DNA of 64,000 nt, from assembly GCA_040219135.1 (NCBI GenBank), contig JAVJTA010000011.1, positions 186,001-250,000 of the forward strand, in the 5' to 3' direction. This document shows, piece after piece, positions 1 through 7,922 of the stretch. Below the pieces are notes generated by a model. The model was not told the origin of the DNA, did not search any database, and worked only from the letters and a program-made list of their open reading frames with translations. Within the stretch, counting starts at the first letter, position 1. Every line of letters begins with the position of its first letter. The position numbers were made by a program, and so were the translations under genes. The DNA comes from UBA7803 sp040219135. Its GTDB lineage: Bacteria; Pseudomonadota; Gammaproteobacteria; Pseudomonadales; Azotimanducaceae.

Positions 1-521
1 GCCAGGGACTGGGTGATGCCGATGGCCGCGAACTTGGAGCCGCAGTAGGCGGCCATGTTCGGATAGCCGCGCTTGCCGGCGATGGAGGCGACGTTGACGA
101 TGGCGGCGTCGCTGGAGCGGCGCAGTGCCGGCAGGGCTGCCCGGGTCATGAGAAAGATGCCCTTGCAGTTGACCGCAAAGATCCGGTCCCAATCGACTTC
201 GCTGAACTCGCCGATCGGGCCCGACTGCACGACGCCGGCGTTGTTCACCAGCACGTCGAGGCCCCCGAACGCCTCGACGGTGGCCGCGACCGCCGCCTCG
301 CAGCTCGCCGCGTCGGTGACGTCGAGCTCGACGGAGCGCATGCCCTCCGCGCCGGCCGCGCGCTGCAGTTCCTCCGCGCTCGACAGATCGTAGTTCCAGC
401 CGCCGGAACGCGCGCCCAGGTCGGCGATCATCACCCGTGCTCCGACGCCGGCGAAGGTCCCGGCGATGCCGAGGCCGATGCCGCGTGCCCCGCCGGTGAC
501 CAGTACCACCCGATTCTTCAT
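1..521 (-). CDS. SDR family oxidoreductase, C-terminus cut off by window edge
   Basis: The visible 173 residues are the N-terminal two thirds of a classical short-chain dehydrogenase/reductase, a cytosolic NAD(P)-dependent alcohol/ketone oxidoreductase. Seen: start ATG at 521 followed by a beta strand and the cofactor motif GGARGIG near residues 10-16, NNAG near residue 92, a serine in the NVAS strand, and the catalytic YCGSK (Y-x3-K) just before the window edge. An AGGGT stretch lies a few bases before the ATG. It is divergent from the acyl-CoA dehydrogenase at 630, which suggests a role in the same CoA-ester or alcohol oxidation route, but the substrate cannot be read from the sequence. Confidence 0.9.
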   Translation of the reverse strand, partial: MKNRVVLVTGGARGIGLGIAGTFAGVGARVMIADLGARSGGWNYDLSSAEELQRAAGAEGMRSVELDVTDAASCEAAVAATVEAFGGLDVLVNNAGVVQSGPIGEFSEVDWDRIFAVNCKGIFLMTRAALPALRRSSDAAIVNVASIAGKRGYPNMAAYCGSKFAAIGITQSL

Positions 522-591
522 GAATGACCCTCCCCCGGGTACGTTATCACGGCACCCGCGCGGTTGAGCCCGGACGACGGCGGGGATACGC

Positions 592-611
592 TATTGTACG
601 GACCGTCAATA
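592..611. promoter_or_regulatory. Imperfect dyad in divergent promoter region, candidate TetR operator
   Basis: The spacer between the divergent SDR and acyl-CoA dehydrogenase carries TATTG-T-ACGG-A-CCGT-CAATA, two arms that are complementary except for one extra T on the left. Size and symmetry suit a TetR-family operator, and a TetR gene closes the plus-strand operon at 2727. Binding is inference. Confidence 0.4.
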
Positions 612-629
612 AGTGCCCCGGTGACGAGG

Positions 630-1823
630 ATGAGCGATCTGCAGAGCTTCCGTCGCGCGACCCGCGCCTGGCTCGACGCCAACTGTCCCGCCTCCATGCG
701 CACCCGCATGATCGCCGGCGAGGCGATCAATGGCGGCGAGAAACGCCGCAGCAGTAACCCCGACGCCTATCTCTGGCTCGAGCGTATGGCGGCCCGCGGC
801 TGGACGGTGCCGACCTGGCCGCAGGCGTACGGCGGTGCCGGGCTGGACAAGGGCGAGTTCCTGATACTGCTGGAAGAGCTGCAGCGCATCCAGGCCCGCC
901 CGCCCCTGGTCGGCATGGGCGTGAGCATGATCGGCCCCACCCTGCTCGAGTTCGGCGACGACGCGCAGAAGGCCCGCCACCTGCCGCGGATCGCGCGCGG
1001 CGAGGTGTCCTGGTGCCAGGGCTACAGCGAGCCGGGGGCCGGTTCCGACCTGGCGAGCCTGCAGACCCGGGCAGACGACCTGGGCGATCACTTCCTGATC
1101 AACGGCGCCAAGATCTGGACCTCGAGCGCCGACCGGGCCGACTGGATGTTCTGCCTGGTGCGCACCGATCGGAGCGCGCCCAAGCACCAGGGCATCAGCT
1201 TCCTACTGCTGTCCATGGACAGCGACGGCGTCAGCACCCGGCCCATCCGGCTCATCAACGGCGACTCGCCGTTCTGCCAGACGTTCTTCGACAACGTCCG
1301 CGTGCCCAAGGAAGATCTGGTCGGCGGGATCAACCAGGGCTGGACGATCGGCAAGCGGCTGCTTCAGCACGAGCGCTCGGGACTGGCCGCGCTTGCCAGC
1401 GCCGACAGCGCCGGTCCGCTGGAGCGGATCAGGCCGCGGCTGCCGCTGCCGGCGCTGGCCCGGCACTACGCCGGCGGCGATCCCGACCCGATGCTGCGCC
1501 GGGACATCATCGAGAACGAGATGCAGCGCCGCGCCTTTTTCCTCACCCAGCAGCGCGCGGTGGAGGAAGCGGAAGCCGACACCCCGGGCGCCACCACGTC
1601 GATCTTCAAGTACGTCGAAGCCGAATACGTCAAGGAGCAGCTGGAGCTGCAGCTGCGCATCCGCGGGACCCGCGGACTTGGCTGGGAGGGCGAGCACTTC
1701 GACGAGGAGGAACTGCGAATGGCCCGGCTGTGGCTCGAAGCCAAGGCCATCTCCATCGCCGGCGGGTCCAACGAGATCATGCTCAACATCATCGCCAAGC
1801 GGGTGCTCGGGCTCCCGGACTGA
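630..1823 (+). CDS. Acyl-CoA dehydrogenase family protein
   Basis: A 397-residue flavoprotein of the acyl-CoA dehydrogenase superfamily, which makes the alpha,beta double bond in a CoA thioester and passes electrons to ETF. Seen: the N-terminal helical domain with WP.AYGGAGL, the middle beta domain with WCQGYSEPGAGSDLAS and KIWTS, and the C-terminal helical domain ending in SIAGGSNEIMLNIIAKRVLG. The ATG at 630 is chosen because homology starts there; an upstream in-frame TTG at 564 would add 22 unconvincing residues. It begins an operon with the hotdog-like gene at 1861 and the TetR gene at 2727. Overall length and the FadE/ChsE-like C-terminus are compatible with bulky acyl-CoAs such as steroid side chains, which is inference. 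Confidence 0.92.
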   Translation: MSDLQSFRRATRAWLDANCPASMRTRMIAGEAINGGEKRRSSNPDAYLWLERMAARGWTVPTWPQAYGGAGLDKGEFLILLEELQRIQARPPLVGMGVSMIGPTLLEFGDDAQKARHLPRIARGEVSWCQGYSEPGAGSDLASLQTRADDLGDHFLINGAKIWTSSADRADWMFCLVRTDRSAPKHQGISFLLLSMDSDGVSTRPIRLINGDSPFCQTFFDNVRVPKEDLVGGINQGWTIGKRLLQHERSGLAALASADSAGPLERIRPRLPLPALARHYAGGDPDPMLRRDIIENEMQRRAFFLTQQRAVEEAEADTPGATTSIFKYVEAEYVKEQLELQLRIRGTRGLGWEGEHFDEEELRMARLWLEAKAISIAGGSNEIMLNIIAKRVLGLPD

Positions 1824-1860
1824 GCGATGTCCGCAACGAACTGACAAGCGAGAAAACGTC

Positions 1861-2730
1861 ATGTCTGAGTCGACCACGTCCGAACCGATCAGCGGCCCGC
1901 TGTGGGCCGCCCGCAACTGGTCCGCGGATGCCGGCGCTGGGAGCATTCACGATGACGCCACCGCCGCCAGGCTCGGGTTCCGCGGCGGTACGGTAGCCGG
2001 CGACGTGCACATGAACCAGTTCCCGCCTGTGCTCGTCGAGCTGTTCGGCCAGGCGTGGTTCGAGCGCGGCAACCTGTCGCTGTCGTTCAGGAACGCCACC
2101 GTCGACCGCGAGCGGGTACAGGTGTTCGCCGAGCCACTGGCCCCGGGCCAGACCCAGACCCGGGTCTGGATGACGCGCGAGGACGGCCTGCCGGTGTGCA
2201 GCGGCACCGCGGCCGTCGGCGACCACAGCGCTTCCGAACTGCGCACGAAGGATCTGCGGCCCTGCGATCCTGCGGAGCTGCGGATTCTCAATCGACTGCG
2301 ACCGGGTCTGTCCCTCGGCCACTACGACGTCGTGGCCACCCCGGACAAGCAGTTCCAGCGCTACGACGCCGGGCTGATCAGCGATCCCCTGCCCTGGTAC
2401 CGCGACGGCTCGCCCTGGGGCGACGTGGTGGCAGCGCCGTGCACCATCATCGAGTATCTGTGGGGTCGCCCCATGGAAGGCCTCAGGCCCTACGTGGGCG
2501 ATTCGGTCGGGCTGTTCGGCGCCATCGAAATCGGCTTCGTCAACGGACCGTACCTGCTGAATCAGCCCTACCACCTCGAAAGCGCAGTGGTCTGTGTCGG
2601 CCAGAGCCCGCAGACCGAGTACGTCTGGTACGACACCGTGGCAACCGATCCGCACGGTCGAACCGTCGCCACGCTGCGTATGCAGTCCCGGGCCATGAAG
2701 GCGTCGTCGCCGGCCTACAGCGCGGCGTGA
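1861..2730 (+). CDS. Hypothetical protein, probable double hotdog (MaoC-like) fold
   Basis: A 289-residue protein without signal peptide or membrane segments. The segment LGFRGGTVAGDVHMNQF with a following FERGNLSLSF and a strand ending in VFAEPL looks like the N-terminal hotdog of MaoC/FAS1-dehydratase-type proteins, and a second, weaker hotdog-like region follows with YLWGRPMEGL and a C-terminal DPHGRTVATLRMQSRAM. These proteins usually hydrate or dehydrate, or hydrolyse, CoA thioesters. It sits 37 bases after the acyl-CoA dehydrogenase and overlaps the TetR gene by 4 bases, so a next-step role on the enoyl-CoA product is plausible. The catalytic D/H pair of true MaoC hydratases is not obvious to me, so the exact reaction is open. 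Confidence 0.65.
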   Translation: MSESTTSEPISGPLWAARNWSADAGAGSIHDDATAARLGFRGGTVAGDVHMNQFPPVLVELFGQAWFERGNLSLSFRNATVDRERVQVFAEPLAPGQTQTRVWMTREDGLPVCSGTAAVGDHSASELRTKDLRPCDPAELRILNRLRPGLSLGHYDVVATPDKQFQRYDAGLISDPLPWYRDGSPWGDVVAAPCTIIEYLWGRPMEGLRPYVGDSVGLFGAIEIGFVNGPYLLNQPYHLESAVVCVGQSPQTEYVWYDTVATDPHGRTVATLRMQSRAMKASSPAYSAA

Positions 2731-3341
2731 CCGCGGCACCCGCGCAGCGCAGGCGCCGGCGGCTCAAACCCGAGGCGCGCATCGATCAGCTCCTTGCCAC
2801 GGCGGAGCGCATCGTCATGACGGAAGGCATCTCCGCCGCCAGCATGGAGCGCATCGCCCGGGAAGCCGGCGTCTCCAAGAGCCTCGTGTACGCCTACTTC
2901 GACGACCAGGTGGCGCTGCTCCAGGCCCTGCTGGTTCGCGAGCACCAGCGGCTGCAGCGGCGGCAGCTGCAGGACGCGAAGCGGGCCGGCGGCTTCGAGG
3001 CTCTGGCCGGCGCGATGCAGCGCGATCACTGGGAGTACGCCCTGGAGCGCGGGCCTTTCATCGAGCGCCTGATGAGCGAGCCGGCGGTGGCTGCCGCCAT
3101 GGAGAGCGTGGTTCTCGACGAGCGCGCCGCGGTCACCGAGTTCCTCACCCGCCACGTGGTGCGCAACTTCGCCATTCCCGAGCGCATCGCGACGATGAGC
3201 GTGATGCTGCTGCTCGGCCTGGAGAAGGAAGCGGCCGGCGGCGACCTGCCCGGCTCCCTCGACGAGTTCGAAGACCTCTGGGGCGCGATGATCGTCGGCG
3301 CCCTGCGCGAGCTGGAGCGGCGTTACGCAGCCGACGGCTGA
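2727..3341 (+). CDS. TetR/AcrR family transcriptional regulator
   Basis: A 204-residue DNA-binding regulator. The N-terminal helix-turn-helix reads MERIAREAGVSKSLVYAYF (about residues 43-61), the TetR hallmark; the remainder is an all-helical ligand-binding domain. The GTG start at 2727 overlaps the stop of the preceding gene (GTGA), implying translational coupling. It probably controls its own operon and perhaps the divergent SDR through the dyad at 592-611. Ligand unknown, likely an acyl-CoA or the degraded compound. Confidence 0.88.
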   Translation: MTAAPAQRRRRRLKPEARIDQLLATAERIVMTEGISAASMERIAREAGVSKSLVYAYFDDQVALLQALLVREHQRLQRRQLQDAKRAGGFEALAGAMQRDHWEYALERGPFIERLMSEPAVAAAMESVVLDERAAVTEFLTRHVVRNFAIPERIATMSVMLLLGLEKEAAGGDLPGSLDEFEDLWGAMIVGALRELERRYAADG

Positions 3342-3354
3342 TGCGGCGGCCGGT

Positions 3355-4020
3355 TCAGGCGAGACTCGCTGCCATCACGTCCAGGCTGTCCTGGCGCAGG
3401 GTCCGCTTGGTGGCGGCGTAGGCGGGTCCGGACAGCATCGCCAGCTGAGAGGCAATTCGCGTTGCTTCTTCGACGACGCGCTCGGGTTCCGTCACCACGT
3501 CGAGATAGCCGGCGGCCACCGCCGCCTCGGGATCGTAGAGCCGCGCCTGAATCACCGACGCGGTCAGCAACGCCGGGTCGAGCCGCGCCTTCGCCAGTTC
3601 GGTACCGAACACCGGCAGCGCCATGCCGATGGCGGTTTCGTTCAGGCCCAGCTTGAAAGCGCCGCGCGCACCGACGCGGGTGTCGCAGGCGAGCAGCAGA
3701 ATCGCGCCCAGGGCCAGGGCATGGCCCGTGGCCGCGGCGACCAGCGGTCTCGGATAGCCGTAGAGCCGATGCGCCAGCCGGCCGCCGCGGTTCAGCAGCC
3801 GGCTCATCTCGGCGCGATCGTCGCCCTGCATCACGGCGAGGTCGAAGCCGGCGCAGAACTTGCCCGGCCGTCCGGCCAGCACCACGGCGTCGGCCGTTGC
3901 TTCGGCCTCGTCGAGGGCCGGTTCCAGCTCATCGAGCAGGGCATGGGACACCGCGTTGGCCTTGCCGTCGTCCAGAGTGATGAGACCGACGCCGTCGCTG
4001 ATCTGCAGAGTGACCGACAT
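3355..4020 (-). CDS. Enoyl-CoA hydratase/isomerase family protein
   Basis: A 221-residue crotonase-fold protein. The first oxyanion-hole region reads GKFCAGFDLAVM and the second TGHALALGA; the usual catalytic-glutamate region reads GLNETAIGMALP. It is shorter than typical crotonases (about 260) because the C-terminal helices are reduced. Crotonases hydrate, isomerise or hydrolyse CoA esters in the cytosol; which applies here is not determinable. The ATG at 4020 is preferred over an upstream in-frame codon at 4050, since homology begins at SVTLQISDGVGLITLDD. It converges tightly on the TetR gene, with 13 bases between stops. Confidence 0.87.
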   Translation of the reverse strand: MSVTLQISDGVGLITLDDGKANAVSHALLDELEPALDEAEATADAVVLAGRPGKFCAGFDLAVMQGDDRAEMSRLLNRGGRLAHRLYGYPRPLVAAATGHALALGAILLLACDTRVGARGAFKLGLNETAIGMALPVFGTELAKARLDPALLTASVIQARLYDPEAAVAAGYLDVVTEPERVVEEATRIASQLAMLSGPAYAATKRTLRQDSLDVMAASLA

Positions 4021-4051
4021 GACAGACTCCGTCGACTGACAAACCACCACC

Positions 4052-4061
4052 TTATCACGGC
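4052..4061 (-). promoter_or_regulatory. Putative -10 region shared with other genes of the window
   Basis: Read on the minus strand this is GCCGTGATAA, ending 31 bases before the ATG at 4020. The identical decamer lies 22 bases before the SDR start (544-553), and CCGTGATAGC lies 29 bases before the amidohydrolase start (13599-13608). Position and TG-ATA core suggest an extended -10 element. No experimental support is available. Confidence 0.3.
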
Positions 4062-4239
4062 GCCCTGGACCGCCGATCCACTGGGCGCGGACGGCGTTCT
4101 GCGCTAGGGTCTATTTTCTGGCAGCCGTGGCTTCGGGGGACGCCATGCACGCAACCGCCATCGACTGCACCACCGTGGTTCGAGACCGCGCCCGGGAGTG
4201 TGCGCTCTCCGCAGCCGGTGCGCCTGCAGCCGCTCTGAC

Positions 4240-5076
4240 GTGAGCGCGGGGCCCTCGAGCAATGATGTGTACCTGGGCATGCGCCCGGGCGACCTGGACG
4301 GCAAACCCTATGCCCGCTACTGGAACCCGGATATGGCGCCATTGCCGGACCACGCCCGGGAGGCCGTGGTGCACGGCCCGGAAGCCGCCGAACTGGGGCT
4401 GACCCTGGACCAGGCCGACCGGCTGATGGCGCCCGGCTACCTGCCCCTGGAGACCGGCTGGACCACGGTCCGCGACGGCCACACCCTGGTGGCCGTGCTG
4501 ACCCGGATGCCCCACGTCAGCGGCGCCATGTTCGAGTGGTGGATGGGCTGGCATACCATGGAGCACCAGCGCTACAAGCTCTGGCACCCGCGCGCCCACC
4601 TGGCCAACGGCACCGCGCAGATGCGCGGCGACGACCCCACCGTGTCCGACCGGGACAAGTACCTGACCACCCACTACGTCACCGAGTACATCGGCCAGCA
4701 TCTGCAGCGAATTGCCATCCACTTCGTCGAGCCGGTCTCCTACCTGACCCGGACCACCGACTTCAGCGCCAACGGCGTCAGCGCCCTGGTGTGCGCCACG
4801 GTGACCCTGAAGCGATCAACCATCGTCATCGGCCACCTCATCCATCAGATCCGCGAGGTGGACGGTGGCTCGGAGATGCGCAGCCGCTTCTGGCTCGGCA
4901 AGCCGGCGCTGCAGAACACCGACGCTCTCGACGTGCGCAACCGCCTGCTCGGCTCGAAGCTCCTGCGCGGGTTTCTGGTGCCGCGGGATCTGGCCCACGC
5001 CATGCTCGTGCACTGCGCCATGGAGATGGCCCATCTGGCCCGGTTTCTGCCGGACCTGTATGCGGACTACCATTGA
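4240..5076 (+). CDS. DAPG hydrolase (PhlG)-like C-C bond hydrolase
   Basis: A 278-residue protein resembling the 2,4-diacetylphloroglucinol hydrolase/phloretin hydrolase family, zinc enzymes that cleave a carbon-carbon bond between an acyl group and a phenolic ring. Seen: the family block FEWWMGWHTMEHQRYKLWHP, a mid-protein SYLTRTTDFSANG, and a C-terminal HCAMEMAHLARFLPDLY whose H-x3-E matches the zinc-binding H270/E274 pair of PhlG. The GTG at 4240 is used; an ATG at 4279 would also keep the domain. A 32-codon ORF (4145-4243) overlaps this GTG by four bases. It is followed 45 bases later by a secreted VOC protein, suggesting a small aromatic-ketone module. The true substrate is unknown. Confidence 0.72.
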   Translation: MSAGPSSNDVYLGMRPGDLDGKPYARYWNPDMAPLPDHAREAVVHGPEAAELGLTLDQADRLMAPGYLPLETGWTTVRDGHTLVAVLTRMPHVSGAMFEWWMGWHTMEHQRYKLWHPRAHLANGTAQMRGDDPTVSDRDKYLTTHYVTEYIGQHLQRIAIHFVEPVSYLTRTTDFSANGVSALVCATVTLKRSTIVIGHLIHQIREVDGGSEMRSRFWLGKPALQNTDALDVRNRLLGSKLLRGFLVPRDLAHAMLVHCAMEMAHLARFLPDLYADYH

Positions 5077-5121
5077 CCGGCGACACCGGTCATCGCCCAG
5101 CGATCAGGAGAGACAACCCCC

Positions 5122-6222
5122 ATGAAATCGCCCTTCCCCGCCGTCCTGCTCCTGAGCCTGTGCCTGGCGGGCTTCGGCTCCCCTGCCCGGGCCGACGTGG
5201 ACCTGCTCGGCCGCATCCACTTCAACACCCAGACCAGCGATTTCGACCGGGCCCGGGCTTTCTACCGGTTGCTCGGCTACACCGAGGGCCAGGGTGACTT
5301 CCCCAGAACCAATACCCGCGCCATGGCGCGTTCCCTGGGCATGTACGACCTGTGCACCTACCGGATTGCGGACATCGAGGTGATGCGCATTCCCGACAGC
5401 TGGGGACCGACCAGCATCGACCTGATCCAGTTCGAAGTCCCCTACAACGACGAGCCGCCCTACGCCGCGACCAACCATCTGGGCATGGCCTACGCCGCCC
5501 TGCAGACCACGGACCTGGATCACGACTACGCCTACCTCAAGGAACGCGGCGTGAACTTTCTCTCCGAACCTTACGGAGTGCCCGGCAACCGCTTCGTATT
5601 CCTGACGGACCCGGACGGCGTGTTCTACAAGCTCGAGGAGGCCACGCCACCGCACATACGCAACGAAGCCGGCGGCGCCAACATCGTGGCCATGCCCTAC
5701 ATCGGCTTCAACGTCAGCGATTACGAGCGCTCGCTGAAGTTCTACCGCAGCCTGGGCTACACGGACGTGCGGACACTGCCGGAAACCCTGAGCGCCAAGG
5801 AAGCCGCCGCCTGGGGCTTCGACGGTCCGGCGCGCATCAAGGGCGCCGACGTGGCCCTGCCCGGCGGCGACCGGCACCGCCTGCGCATCATCCAGTGGCT
5901 GGAACCCTTCGACCCGGAACCGCCCTACCCGGCGCCCATCAGCCACATCGGCATCCACCGCATCGCCCTGGCCGTCGCCGATCTCGATGCGGCGGTGGCG
6001 ACCCTGGCCCACCAGGACGTGGACTTCCTCTCCGAGGTCGCCCCGTGCTGCTCGGGCACCGGGCTGGACGAGACCGGCATCATCAACGCCGTGGACCCGG
6101 ACGGCATCTTCGTTGAGCTGGTCGGGCCCATCAAACAGCGCCAGCCGCCCTCGAACGACGACGACTGCAGTGACGGCCTCCCGGCCACGCCTGCGGATGT
6201 TGAAATCGACCAGGGAACCTAG
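5122..6222 (+). CDS. Exported tandem VOC (glyoxalase/extradiol fold) protein
   Basis: A 366-residue protein starting with a Sec signal peptide (positively charged MKS, hydrophobic LLLSLCLAGF, cleavage near ARA-DV), so it should act in the periplasm. Two VOC units follow: about residues 30-180 (IHFNTQTSDFDRARAFYRLLGY, ending in FLTDPDGVFYKLEEA) and 190-345 (IGFNVSDYERSLKFYRSLGY, ending in VDPDGIFVELV). VOC pairs bind a divalent metal through His and Glu. An AGGAGA ribosome site precedes the ATG. Periplasmic location is unusual for this fold. It follows the DAPG-hydrolase-like gene and shares its stop codon with the converging dehydrogenase gene. Reaction unknown (lyase, dioxygenase or binding protein). 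Confidence 0.8.
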   Translation: MKSPFPAVLLLSLCLAGFGSPARADVDLLGRIHFNTQTSDFDRARAFYRLLGYTEGQGDFPRTNTRAMARSLGMYDLCTYRIADIEVMRIPDSWGPTSIDLIQFEVPYNDEPPYAATNHLGMAYAALQTTDLDHDYAYLKERGVNFLSEPYGVPGNRFVFLTDPDGVFYKLEEATPPHIRNEAGGANIVAMPYIGFNVSDYERSLKFYRSLGYTDVRTLPETLSAKEAAAWGFDGPARIKGADVALPGGDRHRLRIIQWLEPFDPEPPYPAPISHIGIHRIALAVADLDAAVATLAHQDVDFLSEVAPCCSGTGLDETGIINAVDPDGIFVELVGPIKQRQPPSNDDDCSDGLPATPADVEIDQGT

Positions 6223-7223
6223 ACCGGGTTCGGAGCATCGGTGGCCTGGTCGCCCGGTCGGTCGACCACGGGATTCGGCAGCGGCCGACCAGCGATGAAC
6301 GCTTCCACGTTGGCCAGCGCGCAGAAGCCCATGGCCTCCCGGGTCTCGAGCGTGCCGCTGCCCATGTGCGGCAGCAGCACCACCTGCTCCAGGTCGGCCA
6401 GCCCGGGTGCGAGCCGCGGCTCGCTCTCGTAGACATCCAGCCCGGCCCCGGCGATGACGCCCTGGCGCAACGCGTCGACCAGGGCGTCCTCGTCGATCAC
6501 GTCGCCGCGCGCCGTGTTGACGAGATGGGCATGGGACGGCATGAGCCGCAGAGCGGCCGCATCGATGAGATGCCGGGTCTGCGGCGTGGCCGGACAGTTC
6601 AGGCTGACGAAATCCGAGCGCTGGAGCAGTTGCGGAAGGTCCAGCCCGGTCGCGGCGAGTTCGGATTCCAGCGCCGCGGACACCGGATGCCGGTTGCTGT
6701 ACAGGATGCGCATGCCCAGACCGTGATGGGCCTTGCGGGCCAGGTCGGTACCGATCCTGCCCATGCCGACGATGCCCAGGGTCTTGCCGGCGACCTGAGT
6801 GGACAGCATGTGGGTCGGCCGCCAGCCGTCCCAGGCGCCGCGGCGCACCAGCCGTTCGCCTTCGGCGGCGCGCCGGGCGCTCATCAGCATCAGCGTCAGC
6901 GCGATCTCGGCGGTGGCCTCCGTCAGCACGTCCGGGGTGTTGGTGACGGCAACCCCCGCACGCCGGGCCGCGTCGACGTCGATGTGGTTGTAGCCGACGC
7001 CGAAATTGGCGATGAGCCGGGTGCGCAGGCCCGGGACACCGAGCAAGTCGGCGTCGAGCCGATCCGTGACCGTCGGGCACAGCACATCGGCCGTGGCAAG
7101 GGCTTCGGCGAGCTGATCTCTCGACAGGGACTGGTCATTCCGATTGAACGTCACCTGGCCGAGACCAGCCATGCGCGTTTCAACGGCCTCCGGCCAGCGG
7201 CGGGTGAGGCGCACGGTGGTCAT
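6219..7223 (-). CDS. D-2-hydroxyacid dehydrogenase (NAD-dependent)
   Basis: A 334-residue member of the D-isomer-specific 2-hydroxyacid dehydrogenase family (glyoxylate/hydroxypyruvate reductase type). Seen: N-terminal catalytic domain with NFGVGYNHID, the Rossmann motif GIVGMGRIGTDLARKA (near residue 150), the arginine in VNTARGDVIDEDAL, and the catalytic His in LLPHMGSGT near residue 285. It reduces 2-oxo acids or oxidises D-hydroxy acids in the cytosol. The ATG at 7223 is preferred over an in-frame upstream codon at 7280. Its stop lies within a CTAG shared with the stop of the converging VOC gene. Confidence 0.9.
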   Translation of the reverse strand: MTTVRLTRRWPEAVETRMAGLGQVTFNRNDQSLSRDQLAEALATADVLCPTVTDRLDADLLGVPGLRTRLIANFGVGYNHIDVDAARRAGVAVTNTPDVLTEATAEIALTLMLMSARRAAEGERLVRRGAWDGWRPTHMLSTQVAGKTLGIVGMGRIGTDLARKAHHGLGMRILYSNRHPVSAALESELAATGLDLPQLLQRSDFVSLNCPATPQTRHLIDAAALRLMPSHAHLVNTARGDVIDEDALVDALRQGVIAGAGLDVYESEPRLAPGLADLEQVVLLPHMGSGTLETREAMGFCALANVEAFIAGRPLPNPVVDRPGDQATDAPNPV

Positions 7224-7321
7224 CGGCTGCGGCTCCCGGGTTTGGTATCGTTCCCCACTACCGTGAGATCCTGAAGGCACTGAACGGCGAGCTTACTCAA
7301 CCTGGAACGGCTGCGGAACTG

Positions 7322-7918
7322 ATGGACAAGCACATCGACTTCTACTGGGATCTCGGCAGCACCAACACCTACTTCGCCCTCAAGCTGCTGCCGCCCATCG
7401 CCGAACGGCACAGCGCCGTGATCCGCTGGCACCCGTTCAATCTGGGCCACGTGTTCAAGACCAACCACTACGTGCTCATGGACGAGCCGAAGGACAAGCT
7501 GCGCAACCGCTACGACGACCTGATGCGCTGGGCCAGGAAGTACGATCTGCCGTTCCACCGACCGAGCCGCTTCCCGATCAAAACCGCGCGCGCCCTGCGC
7601 GGGGCCCTGGCCATGCGCCGCTGGGATCTGGAAGTTCCCTACATCGAGGCGATCTTCACCGAGTACTGGGAGCGGGACAACGGCGACATCGGCGACTACC
7701 CGGCGCTGCGCCGGATCGCGACGGACCTCGGTGTCGACGCCGACCAGTTCGAAGCGGCGAGCGAGAGCGACGCCGTCCGCCGGCAGCTCATCGATGCCAC
7801 GAACGGCGCCCGCGAGCGCGGCGTGTTCGGCGCGCCGTCCATCATCATCGACGGCGAGCTGTACTGGGGTAAGGACCGGATGGAGTTCGTCGACGACCAT
7901 CTGGCCCGGCTCGCCTGA
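7322..7918 (+). CDS. 2-hydroxychromene-2-carboxylate isomerase family (DsbA fold)
   Basis: A 198-residue thioredoxin-fold protein of the DsbA/HCCA isomerase family. Seen: N-terminal IDFYWDLGSTNTYFALK, in which the disulfide-enzyme CxxC is absent and replaced by S-T-N as in glutathione-dependent kappa-type enzymes; an all-helical insertion with RFPIKTARALRGAL; and the C-terminal GVFGAPSIIIDGELYWGKDRMEF that closes the fold. HCCA isomerase converts 2-hydroxychromene-2-carboxylate to the open o-hydroxybenzylidenepyruvate in naphthalene-type degradation. The real substrate is unproven, but the setting (P450, Rieske enzyme nearby) is aromatic or xenobiotic catabolism. It converges on the P450 gene with 4 bases between stops. 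Confidence 0.85.
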   Translation: MDKHIDFYWDLGSTNTYFALKLLPPIAERHSAVIRWHPFNLGHVFKTNHYVLMDEPKDKLRNRYDDLMRWARKYDLPFHRPSRFPIKTARALRGALAMRRWDLEVPYIEAIFTEYWERDNGDIGDYPALRRIATDLGVDADQFEAASESDAVRRQLIDATNGARERGVFGAPSIIIDGELYWGKDRMEFVDDHLARLA

Positions 7919-7922
7919 CCGG

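Noticed and set aside
564..629. Upstream TTG start for the acyl-CoA dehydrogenase
   Set aside because: The 22 extra residues have no family resemblance and would overlap the candidate operator.
5104..7080. 658-codon minus-strand open frame opposite the VOC gene and running through the hydroxyacid dehydrogenase gene
   Set aside because: No recognisable motif in this frame; both real genes have full catalytic signatures in other frames.
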